Source: Polyangiaceae bacterium
GTDB lineage: Bacteria; Myxococcota_A; Polyangia; Polyangiales; Polyangiaceae
DNA: 64,000 bases
Assembly (NCBI GenBank): GCA_020633235.1
Contig: JACKEA010000006.1
Location: forward strand, 709,199-773,198
Direction: 5' to 3'
In this document: positions 38,056 through 47,480 of the stretch, piece by piece
How positions within the stretch are numbered: the stretch's first letter is position 1
How the letters are laid out: each line of letters begins with the position of its first letter
The notes under the pieces: generated by a model
What the model was told of the DNA's origin: nothing
Database searches by the model: none
What the model saw: the letters and a program-made list of their open reading frames with translations, nothing else
Translations under genes and position numbers: made by a program

Positions 38056-40437
38056 GTGCGTGATACGGCGGAGCACGTGAGACGTCGGCTCCTGGTCCTT
38101 CTGCTGGCACTTTCGTTGCCGGCCCTCGCCCACGAGGTCACGCCGCCGAAGCTCTCGGGCGCACCCACTGCTGCGTGCCCCGATCATGAGACCTGCCTCC
38201 ACGAGCTCGTGGTGCCGCTGCTGCTCACCGTGGGGCCCGATGGCCGGGTTCAGGACGCCGAGGTCGATGTGTCGCTCGGGGAGCCCTTCGACAGCGCCGC
38301 ACTTCGGACGGCTCGCGGCTGGGACTTCGAGCCGGCGCGAACGGCCGACGGTCCCGTGGCCGCAAAGGTGCGGGCCGCCGTCCGATTTTTGGCCTCCGAG
38401 GCGCCCACGGTCGCGCGCGAACCAGAGCCGAGACTGGCTCCCGCGGAACCCACGCCGGTCAAGCTCGTGGGCCATGGCGAGGAAGAGCACGTCAACGTTC
38501 ATGTGCACGGTGCGCCGCCGCCGCGCACTGCCTCCGAGAGCCAGCGCGACAGACGCGTGTTGGGGGCAGCGCCGCACCGCACCGCGAGTGATCTGCTCAC
38601 GACCGTGCCGGGCGTCTTCGTCTCCCAGCACAGTGGCGAGGGCAAGGCTCATCAGATCTTCTTCCGCGGGTTCGACGCCGTGCACGGACAAGACATAGAG
38701 ATCTGGGTTGCCGGCGCGCCGGTGAACGAGGTCAGCAACGTTCATGGCCAAGGCTACGCAGACTTGCACTTCGTGATGCCGGAGGTGGTGCGCCAGGTGC
38801 GCGCGCTGCCCGGGCCGTACTCTCCCCGCCAAGGCGACTTCGCCGTGGCCGGCACCATGCTCTTCGACCTCGGTTATCCCGAGCCCGGATTCACCGCCAA
38901 GGCTTCGGCGGGCAGCTTCGGTGCCAAGCGAGGCTTCCTCGCGTTCCACCCGGCAGGCGAGTCGGAGGAAACTTTCGCCGCCGCGGAGGTGTACGAGACG
39001 GACGGCTTCGGCGTGGGGCGGTCGGCGAGCCGAGCCAGCGCGATCGCCCAGTGGCTGCATCCGCTGGCGGACGAGCTCTCGCTTCGGCTGATGGCGACGA
39101 CCTACTCTGGCCGCTTTGGCAGCGCTGGAGTGTTGCGTCTGTCGGACATCGAGAGCGGTCGCGTCGATCGCTTCGACAGCTACGACACGCGCCAGGGCGG
39201 ACACTCCACCCGCTCGAGCTTGCTGGCGGAGGTGACCGGTGGCGTGGAGCACTGGCAGCTCCGCTTCGCCCCGTATGTAGTGTGGCGCACGCTCTCGCTG
39301 CGCTCGAACTACACCGGCTATCTCGTCGACCCCGTCAACGGTGACACCAGCGAGCAGCTGAACGACGCAACCACCGTGGGGCTCAACGCAAGCCTCGAGC
39401 GCCAGCTCAGCTTGCTCTCCGATCACGATTCCATCGAAGTGGGCGTGTTCGGCAGGCAAGACTCGATTTCGCAGAGCATCTCCCACGTCAGCACGCTGGA
39501 CGGCCACGTCGTGGATACCCCCGTCGACGCGGACGTGAAGGCGGTGGACGCCGGTGGCTACGTGGACGTTGCCGTGCGGCCCGTTCGTCGCGTGGTGCTG
39601 CGCGCCGGCGTGCGTGCGGACGGGCTCGGCTTTTCCACGCGCAGCGGCGGCGCGCGCTCCGCCCAAGGCGTCGTCGTTGGCAAGAAGGCCACGCTGGACG
39701 TCGCTGTCGCGCCGCGGGTGCACGCCGTGGGCAGCTACGGCGAGGGGTTCCGCTCGCCTCAGGCTCGGAGCCTGGGCGACGGTGAAAAGACGCCGTTCAC
39801 CACGGTGCAGTCCTTGGAGCTCGGACTGCGCTACGCGGACGGCAAGCGGCTCAGGGCTTCCATCGCCGGCTTTCGTACCACGCTCAGCGAAGATCTGGTG
39901 TTCGACGAGACCACGGCCAGGAACGAGCCCGTGCCGGGCACGCTGCGCCTCGGGGCGGTGGCGGACGTGGTGGCGGAGCCCACGCCCTGGTTCACCTCCG
40001 CCCTGGGCGCGACCTACACCCGCGCCACGTTTCGCGAGTCCCAAGGCTCGCGCTACGAGAAGGGCGCACTGCTCCCCTTCGTGCCCCAGGTGGTGGTGCG
40101 CTCCGACATCGCCGTGCGCCCGACGCTGGCCCGAGTCTGGGGCCGCGATCTGGTCGCGACGGCCGGAGTCGGCCTCACCACGCTGTTCCGACGACCGATC
40201 CCCTATGGCGAGCTCGGCCACGACGTCTTCCTGATGGACGCCCGCGCCAGCGCGCGCCTCCGCGAAGTGGAGCTCGGGATCGAAGCCTTCAATCTGCTGG
40301 GTGCGGACTGGTACGACGGCGAGTTCGTGTACGCCTCGAGCTTCGATCGTCAGGGTCCCCTATCCAGCTTGCCAGTGCGACACGTGACGGCGGGGCCGCC
40401 CCGCAGCGTGCTCGCCTCAGTGACCGTCTACTTGTGA
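38056..40437 (+). CDS. TonB-dependent receptor with N-terminal TonB-C-like domain
   Basis: 793 residues from a GTG at 38056, signal peptide near 10-25 (LLVLLLALSLPALA). Residues about 45-120 resemble the C-terminal domain of TonB (VVPLLLTVGPDGRVQDAEVD, ALRTARGWDFEPAR), then a His-rich linker (EEHVNVHVHGAPPP). A plug domain follows (HRTASDLLTTVPGVFVSQHS, QIFFRGFDAVHGQDIEIWVA) and a 22-strand barrel ending in ASVTVYL. It imports a large or metal-bound substrate through the outer membrane. The His-rich linker suggests a metal, which is inference. Two lipoprotein genes follow immediately. Confidence 0.88.
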   Translation: MRDTAEHVRRRLLVLLLALSLPALAHEVTPPKLSGAPTAACPDHETCLHELVVPLLLTVGPDGRVQDAEVDVSLGEPFDSAALRTARGWDFEPARTADGPVAAKVRAAVRFLASEAPTVAREPEPRLAPAEPTPVKLVGHGEEEHVNVHVHGAPPPRTASESQRDRRVLGAAPHRTASDLLTTVPGVFVSQHSGEGKAHQIFFRGFDAVHGQDIEIWVAGAPVNEVSNVHGQGYADLHFVMPEVVRQVRALPGPYSPRQGDFAVAGTMLFDLGYPEPGFTAKASAGSFGAKRGFLAFHPAGESEETFAAAEVYETDGFGVGRSASRASAIAQWLHPLADELSLRLMATTYSGRFGSAGVLRLSDIESGRVDRFDSYDTRQGGHSTRSSLLAEVTGGVEHWQLRFAPYVVWRTLSLRSNYTGYLVDPVNGDTSEQLNDATTVGLNASLERQLSLLSDHDSIEVGVFGRQDSISQSISHVSTLDGHVVDTPVDADVKAVDAGGYVDVAVRPVRRVVLRAGVRADGLGFSTRSGGARSAQGVVVGKKATLDVAVAPRVHAVGSYGEGFRSPQARSLGDGEKTPFTTVQSLELGLRYADGKRLRASIAGFRTTLSEDLVFDETTARNEPVPGTLRLGAVADVVAEPTPWFTSALGATYTRATFRESQGSRYEKGALLPFVPQVVVRSDIAVRPTLARVWGRDLVATAGVGLTTLFRRPIPYGELGHDVFLMDARASARLREVELGIEAFNLLGADWYDGEFVYASSFDRQGPLSSLPVRHVTAGPPRSVLASVTVYL

Positions 40438-40444
40438 GGAATCC

Positions 40445-41221
40445 ATGAAAAGAACGTTACAGCTCCTGGCAGGCGTGGCTCTTTATGCGGTGTGGGTGGC
40501 GACGGCCGCGTGTAGCAGCGACACCGCGACGGAAACCAGCGGCGCCCGGGTTACGTTGAAGACCCGCGTCGTCGCCAACGGCGTCGACGCCTTCACCAAC
40601 GACTACGGCTGGACGGTGAACTTGTCCCGCGCGCTGGTGTCGACGGGGCCTCTGTACTACTTCGAAGGCGCTCCGCTGGAGGCGTCGTGGTGGGGGATCC
40701 GACCGGCCTATGCGCATCCCGGGCACTACCAGGCAGGGCAGACGGACGGCGAGATGCTCACGGAATGGAGTGTCGACCTGCTCGCAGGACCCGCGAGCCT
40801 GGCGGACGGCAACGCCGTGACGGGTACCGTGCGCTCGGCGACTTTTTCCTTCAACCCGCCGACGGCCGGTCCGGTCAAGGATCAGCTCGACGGGCACGTG
40901 GTGCTGCTCGAGGGCATGGCTCAGAAGGACGACGACTCGCGGCTCTTTCGCGCCGTTGCGGACGAAGCCGAGTTGCTGAATGCCGAAGGCAAGCCGTTGG
41001 TGGAGGGCTGCCCGTTCGAGAGTGGTGCCATCGGCAACAGCGGAACCGTCACCCTAACCATCGACGTCCCCCTGTGGCTCGATCAGGTCGACTTCGAGCA
41101 GCTGGTCCCGAGCACGAACGGCGAGCCCGTCAGCTTCGAGCCCGACAGTATCGTCGACAAAGCATTCCTTCGGGGCTTGAAGAAGGCCGCGGCCTATCAC
41201 TTCTCCTACGGTGCATCATGA
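40445..41221 (+). CDS. receptor-associated lipoprotein A
   Basis: 258 residues; lipoprotein signal (MKRTLQLLAGVALYAVWVAT, then AAC). Mature part: VTLKTRVVANGVDAFTNDYG, WTVNLSRALVSTGPLYYFEG and the notable AYAHPGHYQAGQTDGEMLTE, with a His pair and acidic residue. It begins 7 bp after the receptor stop and overlaps the following gene by 4 bp (ATGA). It shares the plan of that product (YGWTVN vs DGWSVH; early beta strand then a LVS/LIN strand), so the two look paralogous. Probably a substrate-handling surface or periplasmic partner of the receptor. Confidence 0.75.
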   Translation: MKRTLQLLAGVALYAVWVATAACSSDTATETSGARVTLKTRVVANGVDAFTNDYGWTVNLSRALVSTGPLYYFEGAPLEASWWGIRPAYAHPGHYQAGQTDGEMLTEWSVDLLAGPASLADGNAVTGTVRSATFSFNPPTAGPVKDQLDGHVVLLEGMAQKDDDSRLFRAVADEAELLNAEGKPLVEGCPFESGAIGNSGTVTLTIDVPLWLDQVDFEQLVPSTNGEPVSFEPDSIVDKAFLRGLKKAAAYHFSYGAS

Positions 41222-42060
41222 AGCGAGAAGCATTTCTGGTGTGCGCGCTACTCTGCTTCGGGTGCAGCTCGGAAGACGCCGCCGGGGCGGGTAGCGTGTC
41301 TTTCGAAACCTGGGGAGAGGACTACATCGAGCAAGGCATCGGGTCGGAGCAGTTCGAAGACGGCTGGTCCGTTCACTACGATCAGTTCTTGATCAACCTC
41401 GGGCAGTTCCGCATCGCATCCTCCGCCGGCGAAACGGCTGCCACCTTGCCCACCTCGCAACTATTCGACATGACTCGACCCGGTCCGCAGCCGGTGGCAG
41501 AGGTGCACGACCTCGAGGCCCGCAAGTGGGACCGCGTGAGTTTCGCGATCGCTCCCGCGGACGCCTCCACGTCCACCACGGCGAACACCACGGAAGCCGA
41601 TCTCGACATGATGCGTCAGGGCGGCTACTCCGTGCTCGTGCGCGGCACCGCCACGGACGGCACCACGCAAAAGAGCTTTGCTTGGGGCTTTCCGTGCACC
41701 ACCACCTACGGCGAGTGCCACGCGGAGCTCGACGGCAAGGAGACCGACGGCGTGATCGTCACCAATGGTGGAAACGACACCGTTCAGGTCACCATCCACG
41801 GCGACCACTTCTTCTACGACGACTTGGCATCGCCCGCGGCAGTCTTGCGCTTCGCGCCGTTGGCAGCGGCGGATGCAGATCAGGACGGCGAGGTCACCCT
41901 CGCCGAGCTCTCGGCGGTGAAGCTGTTCGAGGTCGACGTGGGAACCTACGGCACGGGCGCGGCGAACATCGACGATCTCGGCGCCTATGTGTCAGCCCTT
42001 TCCTCTACCATCGGCCACTACCGCGGCGAAGGGGAGTGCGTGGTCAGCGTGAAGAAGTAG
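41218..42060 (+). CDS. receptor-associated lipoprotein B
   Basis: 280 residues; signal MKREAFLVCALLCFGC. Mature part: VSFETWGEDYIEQGIGSEQF, EDGWSVHYDQFLINLGQFRI, then TVQVTIHGDHFFYDDLASPA and an EF-hand-like DADQDGEVTLAELSAV loop (DxDxDG), which suggests calcium binding. Starts by ATGA overlap with lipoprotein A. No named family recognised. Last gene of the receptor operon; 73 bp separate it from the next lipoprotein. Confidence 0.75.
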   Translation: MKREAFLVCALLCFGCSSEDAAGAGSVSFETWGEDYIEQGIGSEQFEDGWSVHYDQFLINLGQFRIASSAGETAATLPTSQLFDMTRPGPQPVAEVHDLEARKWDRVSFAIAPADASTSTTANTTEADLDMMRQGGYSVLVRGTATDGTTQKSFAWGFPCTTTYGECHAELDGKETDGVIVTNGGNDTVQVTIHGDHFFYDDLASPAAVLRFAPLAAADADQDGEVTLAELSAVKLFEVDVGTYGTGAANIDDLGAYVSALSSTIGHYRGEGECVVSVKK

Positions 42061-42133
42061 GCGCCGCCCGACACCCCTGTCGGAAACCATCACTTTTCAT
42101 TCGTCGCACGATCGCGTCTCCTGAAGTGTGACG

Positions 42134-42862
42134 ATGAAGCCGCCAAACGCCTCGAAGCTCTCCTACGCCCTGCTGCTCCTGGCCGCATCCGGTTGCTCCG
42201 GTGACGCCTTCACGAACGCCCCGAGCGCTGGCAACGCCGGTGTCTCGGGGCAGGCCGGTAGTGGCGGAGGTGCGGGCGCGACGCACGACGGTGGAGCCGG
42301 GCAGGCCGGGGCCGGCGGCGGGTCAGGTGGCGGCGCCGGGCAGGCGGGCGGCGCCGGGCAAGCGGGCGGTGCTGGCCAGGCAGGGTTCGACGCAGGCGCT
42401 GACGCGGAGATGGACTCGGGCGAGGCCTGCGCCGTCGTGCCCTTTTTCTTGGACGGCGACGGTGACGGATACGGTGGCACCACCACCTTCACCGGGTGTA
42501 CGCCGCCGGATGGCTCCCAATGGGTCCTCGTGGGTGGCGACTGCGACGACGGCAATCCGGACGTCCACCCCGAGCAGAGCAACTACTTCGTTTCCGGCTA
42601 CGTGAAGACGGGCGGCACCGGCATCTCCTTCGACTACGACTGCAGCGGCAGCGAAGAAGAGTCCGGCGCGAGCCCCAAGGCCAATTGCCACAGCCAGGCG
42701 CTTTCCTGTGTGGGCTCGGGATACCTACCCGCGAATCCGGTGCGCAGCGGTCCCGGCGTGGACCCCTACTGCGGCAGCGACCAGCGGGTCAGCTGCAGCG
42801 TCGTCAATCTGAAGTGCAGCGCGAGCGCGCCCACCAGCGACGCGGCCATCGCCTGCCGTTAG
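42134..42862 (+). CDS. lipoprotein with MopE-like metal-binding motif
   Basis: 242 residues. Lipoprotein signal (KLSYALLLLAASGC), a long Gly/Ala/Gln repeat linker (GAGQAGGAGQAGG) at about 35-90, then a MopE-type segment: FLDGDGDGYGGTTTFTGC and VGGDCDDGNPDVHPEQ. The D-x-D-x-D-G-Y-G followed by DCDD motif recurs in myxobacterial surface proteins and resembles thrombospondin-3/calcium loops. The C-terminal part has eight cysteines. GTG at 42128 is an alternative start. Stop shared with the convergent PilZ gene (TTAG). Confidence 0.75.
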   Translation: MKPPNASKLSYALLLLAASGCSGDAFTNAPSAGNAGVSGQAGSGGGAGATHDGGAGQAGAGGGSGGGAGQAGGAGQAGGAGQAGFDAGADAEMDSGEACAVVPFFLDGDGDGYGGTTTFTGCTPPDGSQWVLVGGDCDDGNPDVHPEQSNYFVSGYVKTGGTGISFDYDCSGSEEESGASPKANCHSQALSCVGSGYLPANPVRSGPGVDPYCGSDQRVSCSVVNLKCSASAPTSDAAIACR

Positions 42863-43263
42863 CGACTGGGCGGCGAGGAATAGGCGGCCTCCACGTCCGG
42901 CTTGAAGAACGGTTCACTCTCCACGCTCAGCTCGAGGGCGTCGAGCACGGCCTGCTGAATGGCGTCTTCCGTCTCGGGACTGGGGTCCACGAACTCGATC
43001 GCCAAGGCATACATGCCCGCCACCACTGCTTGCCGCGAGACCTTGCCGCGCACGGCAATCGGCGCGTGTGCCGGCAGGTCCAGCCGAAACAACAGCAAGC
43101 GATTCTCCGGAAGCGGACGGCTGCCGGTCAGCAGCGCGCCGGCGGCGGAAAGGTTCTGCATCACGAAGCGCTGCGCTTCGGTCCCTCCTCGAAGCAGCAC
43201 GGCGCTTGCCGGTAAATCGATCCTGCGATGCGCACGGCGCTCCTCCACCACGATGTCGACCAT
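42859..43263 (-). CDS. PilZ-domain protein
   Basis: 134 residues: VVEERRAHRRIDLPASAVLL carries the RxxxR c-di-GMP motif and MQNLSAAGALLTGS the D/NxSxxG motif (Asn in place of Asp). The barrel strands AVRGKVSRQAVVAGMYALAI follow. It has no output domain, so it is a stand-alone c-di-GMP receptor, common in gliding and exopolysaccharide control in myxobacteria. It is convergent with the MopE-like lipoprotein and preceded by 167 bp without a gene. Confidence 0.85.
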   Translation of the reverse strand: MVDIVVEERRAHRRIDLPASAVLLRGGTEAQRFVMQNLSAAGALLTGSRPLPENRLLLFRLDLPAHAPIAVRGKVSRQAVVAGMYALAIEFVDPSPETEDAIQQAVLDALELSVESEPFFKPDVEAAYSSPPSR

Positions 43264-43430
43264 GGGTCACCTCCCTACACAATCGGGGCGAAGCCAGGAC
43301 AAGCGGCGCGAAGAACCTTCATGGTAACCGAACCTGCGGCGCTGTCGTGCGTCGATCGCCCCATGCACACGCCGCGCCAGCGAGATCCTGAATGATTTTG
43401 TCGGGGCGGCGCGGAACCACGCGCACGCCT

Positions 43431-45377
43431 TCAGACGTCGCGGCTACGCCGGTCGAGGCACTTGCGCACGATCTTGGCGAGCTCCCCCGCCGTGAACGGC
43501 TTGTGCAGCACGGTGTCTTCCTCGCTCACTCCCCGCGCGCGAAGCGCCCCTCCGCCGTGGCCGGAGACGAACAAGACCTCCATGCGCGGATGCAGCTTCT
43601 TGAGATCGCGAGCAACCTCGGAGCCGACCCCATCCGGAACGGCGACGTCGGCGACCATCAGCGCAAAGTGGTCCTTGGACGTGCGCTCCGCCGCGAGCTG
43701 CGCGCTCTTGGCGCTCTCGGTCTCGACCACTTGGTAACCGTGCGACGTGAGCACGCGGGCGATCAGGCTGCGGACTTGCGGATCGTCCTCGAGCACGAGC
43801 ACCGTCTCGCTTCCGGCGGCCGCTGGAGGTGCGGAAGGTCTTCGCTCCGTTTCCGGCACGCCGGAGCTTTCGGGAAGGTACGTTCGGAAGACCGTGCCGG
43901 CACCAACCTCGGTTTCGACGAGGATCATCCCGCGCGCCTGCTGCACGATGCCGTAGCAGGTGGAAAGTCCGAGCCCCGTGCCCTTGCCCTGGTCCTTGGT
44001 GGTGAAGAAGGGCTCGAAGATCCGCTCCACTACGTCCGGGCCAATTCCGACGCCGTTGTCCTTCACGGCCAGCACCACGTACGCCCCCGGCTCCAGGTCC
44101 AGGCAGGGCTCGTTTCCGACCATTTCCCGCAGGATCTCGACGGTCACGGTTCCGCCTTCGGGCATTGCGTCCCGCGCGTTGACCACCAGGTTCACCAGCA
44201 CTTGCTCCAGGCTGCCGGCGTCCGCGTAGACCGTGTGGGGTGCGTCGGGGATGCTCACCTCGAGCTTGAAGGTTTCGCCCAGGAGGCGGCGCAACATCGG
44301 GGTGACGTTCGTCGTCAGCTCGCCGACGTCCACGACCCGAGGCTGGCTGGGCCGCTGCCGCGAAAACGTCAACAGCTGCCGCACGAGGTTCTCCGCGCTC
44401 GACGCCGCCCGCAGCACTTCGTTGATGTCGCCGTACGCCTGCTCCTGAGGATGGAGCCCATCCTTCACGAACTGGGCGAAGCTCGAGATGACGGTCAGCA
44501 CGTTGTTCAGGTCGTGGGCGATGCCACCCGCGAGCTGTCCCAGAGAGTCCATCTTCTGCGAATGACGAAGTTGCTGCTCCAGCACGCGGGCGCGGGACAC
44601 GTCCAGGGCAACGCCGATGACGCCACTCACGTCTCCGTCCGTCATCAGCGGTTCCACGTGGGCGTCGTACACGCGATCGGCCAGCGTGACTTCGAAGTGA
44701 GCGGAGTTTCCGTCCAGGGCTTGCATGTGCGCATCCGTGGGTGCGCCGCCGCCGAACAAACGCTCGACCCGCGAGCCCCAGGGAGGCGCCTCCGTGCGGC
44801 GTGCCACTTCCCCTGCGAGCGAGGTGAGCACCAGCTCGCGGTCCGCGGTCCACGCCAGCGCTGGCAGCTGTTCGAAGACGACCCGTAGCCGCGCTTCGCT
44901 CTCCATCAGGCGTTGATTGGAGCGCTGCAGACTCTCACGTTGCTCGTCCAGCTCCTTCACGTACTGCCGGAGCTCGGCCTCTTGCCGCGCAATCTGTTGG
45001 CGCATGCCGGAGGTTTCGAGGGCGTTCTTCACGGAGCGTCGGAGGCCGGCTTTCTGGAGCTGACCCTTGACCAGGTAATCGAGCGCGCCCCGCTTCATGG
45101 CTTCCACCGCCAGGGCTTCATTGCCCTGGCCCGTCAGCATCAGGACGGGGAGCTCGCGCTCTACCAGGTCGTGGAGCATTTCGATGCCCTCTACGTCGGG
45201 CAGACGATGGTCGAGGAGCACGCAGTCCACGCGCTCCTTTTCGCACAGGCCCAGGCCTTCGCTACCCGAGGCGGCCTCCAACACGGAATAGTCCGGTGCC
45301 AACAAGCGCCGGATGTTCTCGCGGTCGACCTCGCTGTCGTCCACGACCAGAACGCGATGCGTTGCCTCCACTCTCAA
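43431..45377 (-). CDS. hybrid histidine kinase (REC-PAS-HK-REC)
   Basis: 648 residues: receiver at about 7-120 (VLVVDDSEVDRENIRRLL, DCVLLDHRLPDVEG, MLTGQGN), coiled coil at 125-165, PAS near 160-275, HisKA with LGQLAGGIAHDLNNVLTVIS (phospho-His), HATPase with NLVVNARDAMPEGG, VKDNGVGIGPD and KGTGLGLSTCYGIVQ, then a C-terminal receiver at about 525-640 (VLVLEDDPQVRSLIARVL, MVADVAVPDGVGSEV, LFVSGHGG). No membrane helix, so cytoplasmic. It is the last of three overlapping genes (4 bp overlap with the preceding receiver gene). It probably integrates the upstream kinase/receiver signal into a phosphorelay; the final output gene is not in the window. Confidence 0.92.
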   Translation of the reverse strand: MRVEATHRVLVVDDSEVDRENIRRLLAPDYSVLEAASGSEGLGLCEKERVDCVLLDHRLPDVEGIEMLHDLVERELPVLMLTGQGNEALAVEAMKRGALDYLVKGQLQKAGLRRSVKNALETSGMRQQIARQEAELRQYVKELDEQRESLQRSNQRLMESEARLRVVFEQLPALAWTADRELVLTSLAGEVARRTEAPPWGSRVERLFGGGAPTDAHMQALDGNSAHFEVTLADRVYDAHVEPLMTDGDVSGVIGVALDVSRARVLEQQLRHSQKMDSLGQLAGGIAHDLNNVLTVISSFAQFVKDGLHPQEQAYGDINEVLRAASSAENLVRQLLTFSRQRPSQPRVVDVGELTTNVTPMLRRLLGETFKLEVSIPDAPHTVYADAGSLEQVLVNLVVNARDAMPEGGTVTVEILREMVGNEPCLDLEPGAYVVLAVKDNGVGIGPDVVERIFEPFFTTKDQGKGTGLGLSTCYGIVQQARGMILVETEVGAGTVFRTYLPESSGVPETERRPSAPPAAAGSETVLVLEDDPQVRSLIARVLTSHGYQVVETESAKSAQLAAERTSKDHFALMVADVAVPDGVGSEVARDLKKLHPRMEVLFVSGHGGGALRARGVSEEDTVLHKPFTAGELAKIVRKCLDRRSRDV

Positions 45378-45811
45378 ACCTCTCCCGAAGGCAGCTCCAC
45401 GATGCGCCAGTAGTGGTCCAGCATGGCGACGAGACGGAGGAAGTCGTCTCCTACGTCTTCCTTGACCATATAGCCGGCAACGTTGAGCCCGTAAGATGCC
45501 ATCTTGTCTTGCTCGCTACGGGAGGTGGTGAGCATGAACACGACGCTGTCTTTGAGGCACTCGTCGGCGCGGATCTCCTGGAGCAGCTCGATGCCGTTCA
45601 TGCGGGGCATGTTGATGTCGAGAAGTACGACGAACGGCCGCCCGAGCTTGTCGCGACCATTGGTGCCGCGTAGGATGTCCAACGCCTCGATGCCGTCATT
45701 CGCGTGGTGGATAGGGTTGGCGATGCGATGCCGGGAAAAGGCTCGCGCCACGCCCTCCCGATCCACGGCGTTGTCCTCCACCAAGAGGACGTTCACGCTC
45801 GCGTGTTTCAT
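45374..45811 (-). CDS. single-domain response regulator (Rcp1-like)
   Basis: 145 residues from the ATG at 45811. Receiver only: VNVLLVEDNAVDREGVARAF, FVVLLDINMPRMNGIELLQE (phospho-Asp), VFMLTTSRSEQD and NVAGYMVKEDVGDDFLRLV (Lys). The long loop with GRDKLGRP is typical of the Rcp1/phytochrome-partner receivers. It overlaps the kinase gene before it and the hybrid kinase after it by 4 bp each, so it is surely the phosphate shuttle between the two. Confidence 0.9.
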   Translation of the reverse strand: MKHASVNVLLVEDNAVDREGVARAFSRHRIANPIHHANDGIEALDILRGTNGRDKLGRPFVVLLDINMPRMNGIELLQEIRADECLKDSVVFMLTTSRSEQDKMASYGLNVAGYMVKEDVGDDFLRLVAMLDHYWRIVELPSGEV

Positions 45812-47352
45812 GGATGCTCCTCGGCCTTGGGCCAGGTGAAGCGGACCTTGGTTCCCCGCTCGTCCGACTCGAGCCCCACCTGCCCCCCGTGACTCTCCAC
45901 GACCTTCTTCACGATGGCGAGGCCCATGCCGCTGCCTTCCACCTGATCTCGTGGGCGGAGCGTCTGGAACATCCGGAACACTCGCTCGTGGAACTGTTCT
46001 GGGATCCCGGGGCCGTCGTCCACGATGCCGACTTCGATCCAGCCCTCTCGTTCTTCCACGCACACCGAGATGCGGCCGCTGTCGCGATCGTGGTGCTTCA
46101 CCGCGTTGCCGAGCAGGTTCCGCAGCACCTGTTCGAGCGGCGCCCGGGCTGTCCGGAGCAGGGGGGAGGGGCCTTCGATGGCCAGCTCGAAGCCAGAGGG
46201 CACGGAGACCAATGCGGTGGCTGCATCGATGGCATCCCGCAAAGCGAAGCTTTCGGTCGCCTCCGAGATGCGTCCGGCTCGCGAGTACAAGAGAAGATCT
46301 TCGAGCAGTCTCTCCATCCTCGAAACGCGGTCTTGGAGCTGACGCAAGTGACGAGCGCTGTCGGCGGGCAAGGAGTCCCCGACGTCTTCGGCGATCCACA
46401 TGGCCAGGTTCTGGATGTCCCGAAGCGGAGACTTCAGGTCGTGAGACGCCACGTAGGCGAACTCGTCGAGGTCCTTGTTGGAGCGCTCCAGCTCCTTCGT
46501 GTAGCGCTCGACCTCGAGCTCGGCGCGATGGCGTTCCGTGGTGTCTTCGAACAGCAGCCCGAGATGCAGCGGGCCGAGAGGAACGCTCCGGCACTCGTAG
46601 CAGCGGCGGTCCGAGGGGGGGCCGAGGGCGACCTCCCAGTGCCTCGGCGTCTGATTCGCTAGCGTTTCCGTCAGGTACTGGGGCACGTCGGTGCCCAGTA
46701 CCTCGGGGTTTCGCTCGGCAATGGTCTTGCCCACCCCTTCCAGGATGCTCGCACCCGCGACCTTGGCGGCGCTCGGGTTCACCGCCATCAGCCGATAGCT
46801 GGCCACATCCGTCGCGTCGTCGCACTCGTAGATGGCCATGCCCAAAGAAGCGTTCTGGAACAGGTCGATGTACAGTCCGAGACGGTGCTCCGCCGTGCGG
46901 ACTGCCGACTCCTTGGCTTCCACGTAGGCGCTGCCCACCGTTGCCATGGTGATGTCCAGAAAGCGATCCACGCCCTCCAAGAGCCGCACCGTCTGCGGAT
47001 CGGGATCCGGGAGCACCACCCCCAGGATCACGTGACGGTAGGCGGCCAAGAGCGCCACCCAGTCCCGGAGCTCGATACCAAGCTGCGCGAAGCGCTTGCC
47101 GCGCGCGCCGAGCTCCGAGAGGTAGGGATCCCAGCGTCCTTCATAAAGCGCCGCGCGCTCGAGCTCGCTGTTCGCGACCAGCTCCTGCTCGAGCTGGTCG
47201 TGATCCACGCGCGACTCGAAGGCCGGGATCGAGCGTGCAGTGCGCAGGAGCTCGCGGCTCACATGTGAGCGACGCTCGTCGAGAACGCGATAGAATTCCG
47301 CGAGGGCTCGACGGTCCTGCTCAGACAAGTTGCGTATGTACTTGAGTCCCAA
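45808..47352 (-). CDS. cytoplasmic PAS histidine kinase with globin-like N-terminus
   Basis: 514 residues. An all-helical N-terminal region at about 5-160 (LSEQDRRALAEFYRVLDERR, GARGKRFAQLGIELRDWVAL) resembles sensor-globin/RsbR-N folds, but a proximal His is not evident. PAS at about 170-280 (LGMAIYECDDATDVASYRLM), then HisKA FAYVASHDLKSPLRDIQNLA (the phytochrome-type kinase His) and HATPase NLLGNAVKHHDRDSGR, VDDGPGIPEQFHERVF, GSGMGLAIVKKVVESHGGQV. It signals to the receiver gene that overlaps its stop. No membrane helix; stimulus unknown. Confidence 0.9.
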   Translation of the reverse strand: MGLKYIRNLSEQDRRALAEFYRVLDERRSHVSRELLRTARSIPAFESRVDHDQLEQELVANSELERAALYEGRWDPYLSELGARGKRFAQLGIELRDWVALLAAYRHVILGVVLPDPDPQTVRLLEGVDRFLDITMATVGSAYVEAKESAVRTAEHRLGLYIDLFQNASLGMAIYECDDATDVASYRLMAVNPSAAKVAGASILEGVGKTIAERNPEVLGTDVPQYLTETLANQTPRHWEVALGPPSDRRCYECRSVPLGPLHLGLLFEDTTERHRAELEVERYTKELERSNKDLDEFAYVASHDLKSPLRDIQNLAMWIAEDVGDSLPADSARHLRQLQDRVSRMERLLEDLLLYSRAGRISEATESFALRDAIDAATALVSVPSGFELAIEGPSPLLRTARAPLEQVLRNLLGNAVKHHDRDSGRISVCVEEREGWIEVGIVDDGPGIPEQFHERVFRMFQTLRPRDQVEGSGMGLAIVKKVVESHGGQVGLESDERGTKVRFTWPKAEEHP

Positions 47353-47480
47353 CTCTCGCCACCCCCGAGTGGATTGCCATTCTTAGCGTGCCTCTGAAGG
47401 GTCACACTGCCAAGAGCCGATTTGACACGTCCAAGGAGCTGGAGCCGCTGTTGGGAATTTAGACAGAGCCCGGACGGCGG

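Noticed and set aside
37999..40221. 740-codon minus-strand open frame
   Set aside because: Exactly antisense to the TonB-dependent receptor, His/Arg/Gly-rich and without motifs. Shadow.
43392..44888. 498-codon plus-strand open frame
   Set aside because: Antisense to the hybrid kinase whose domains are unmistakable.
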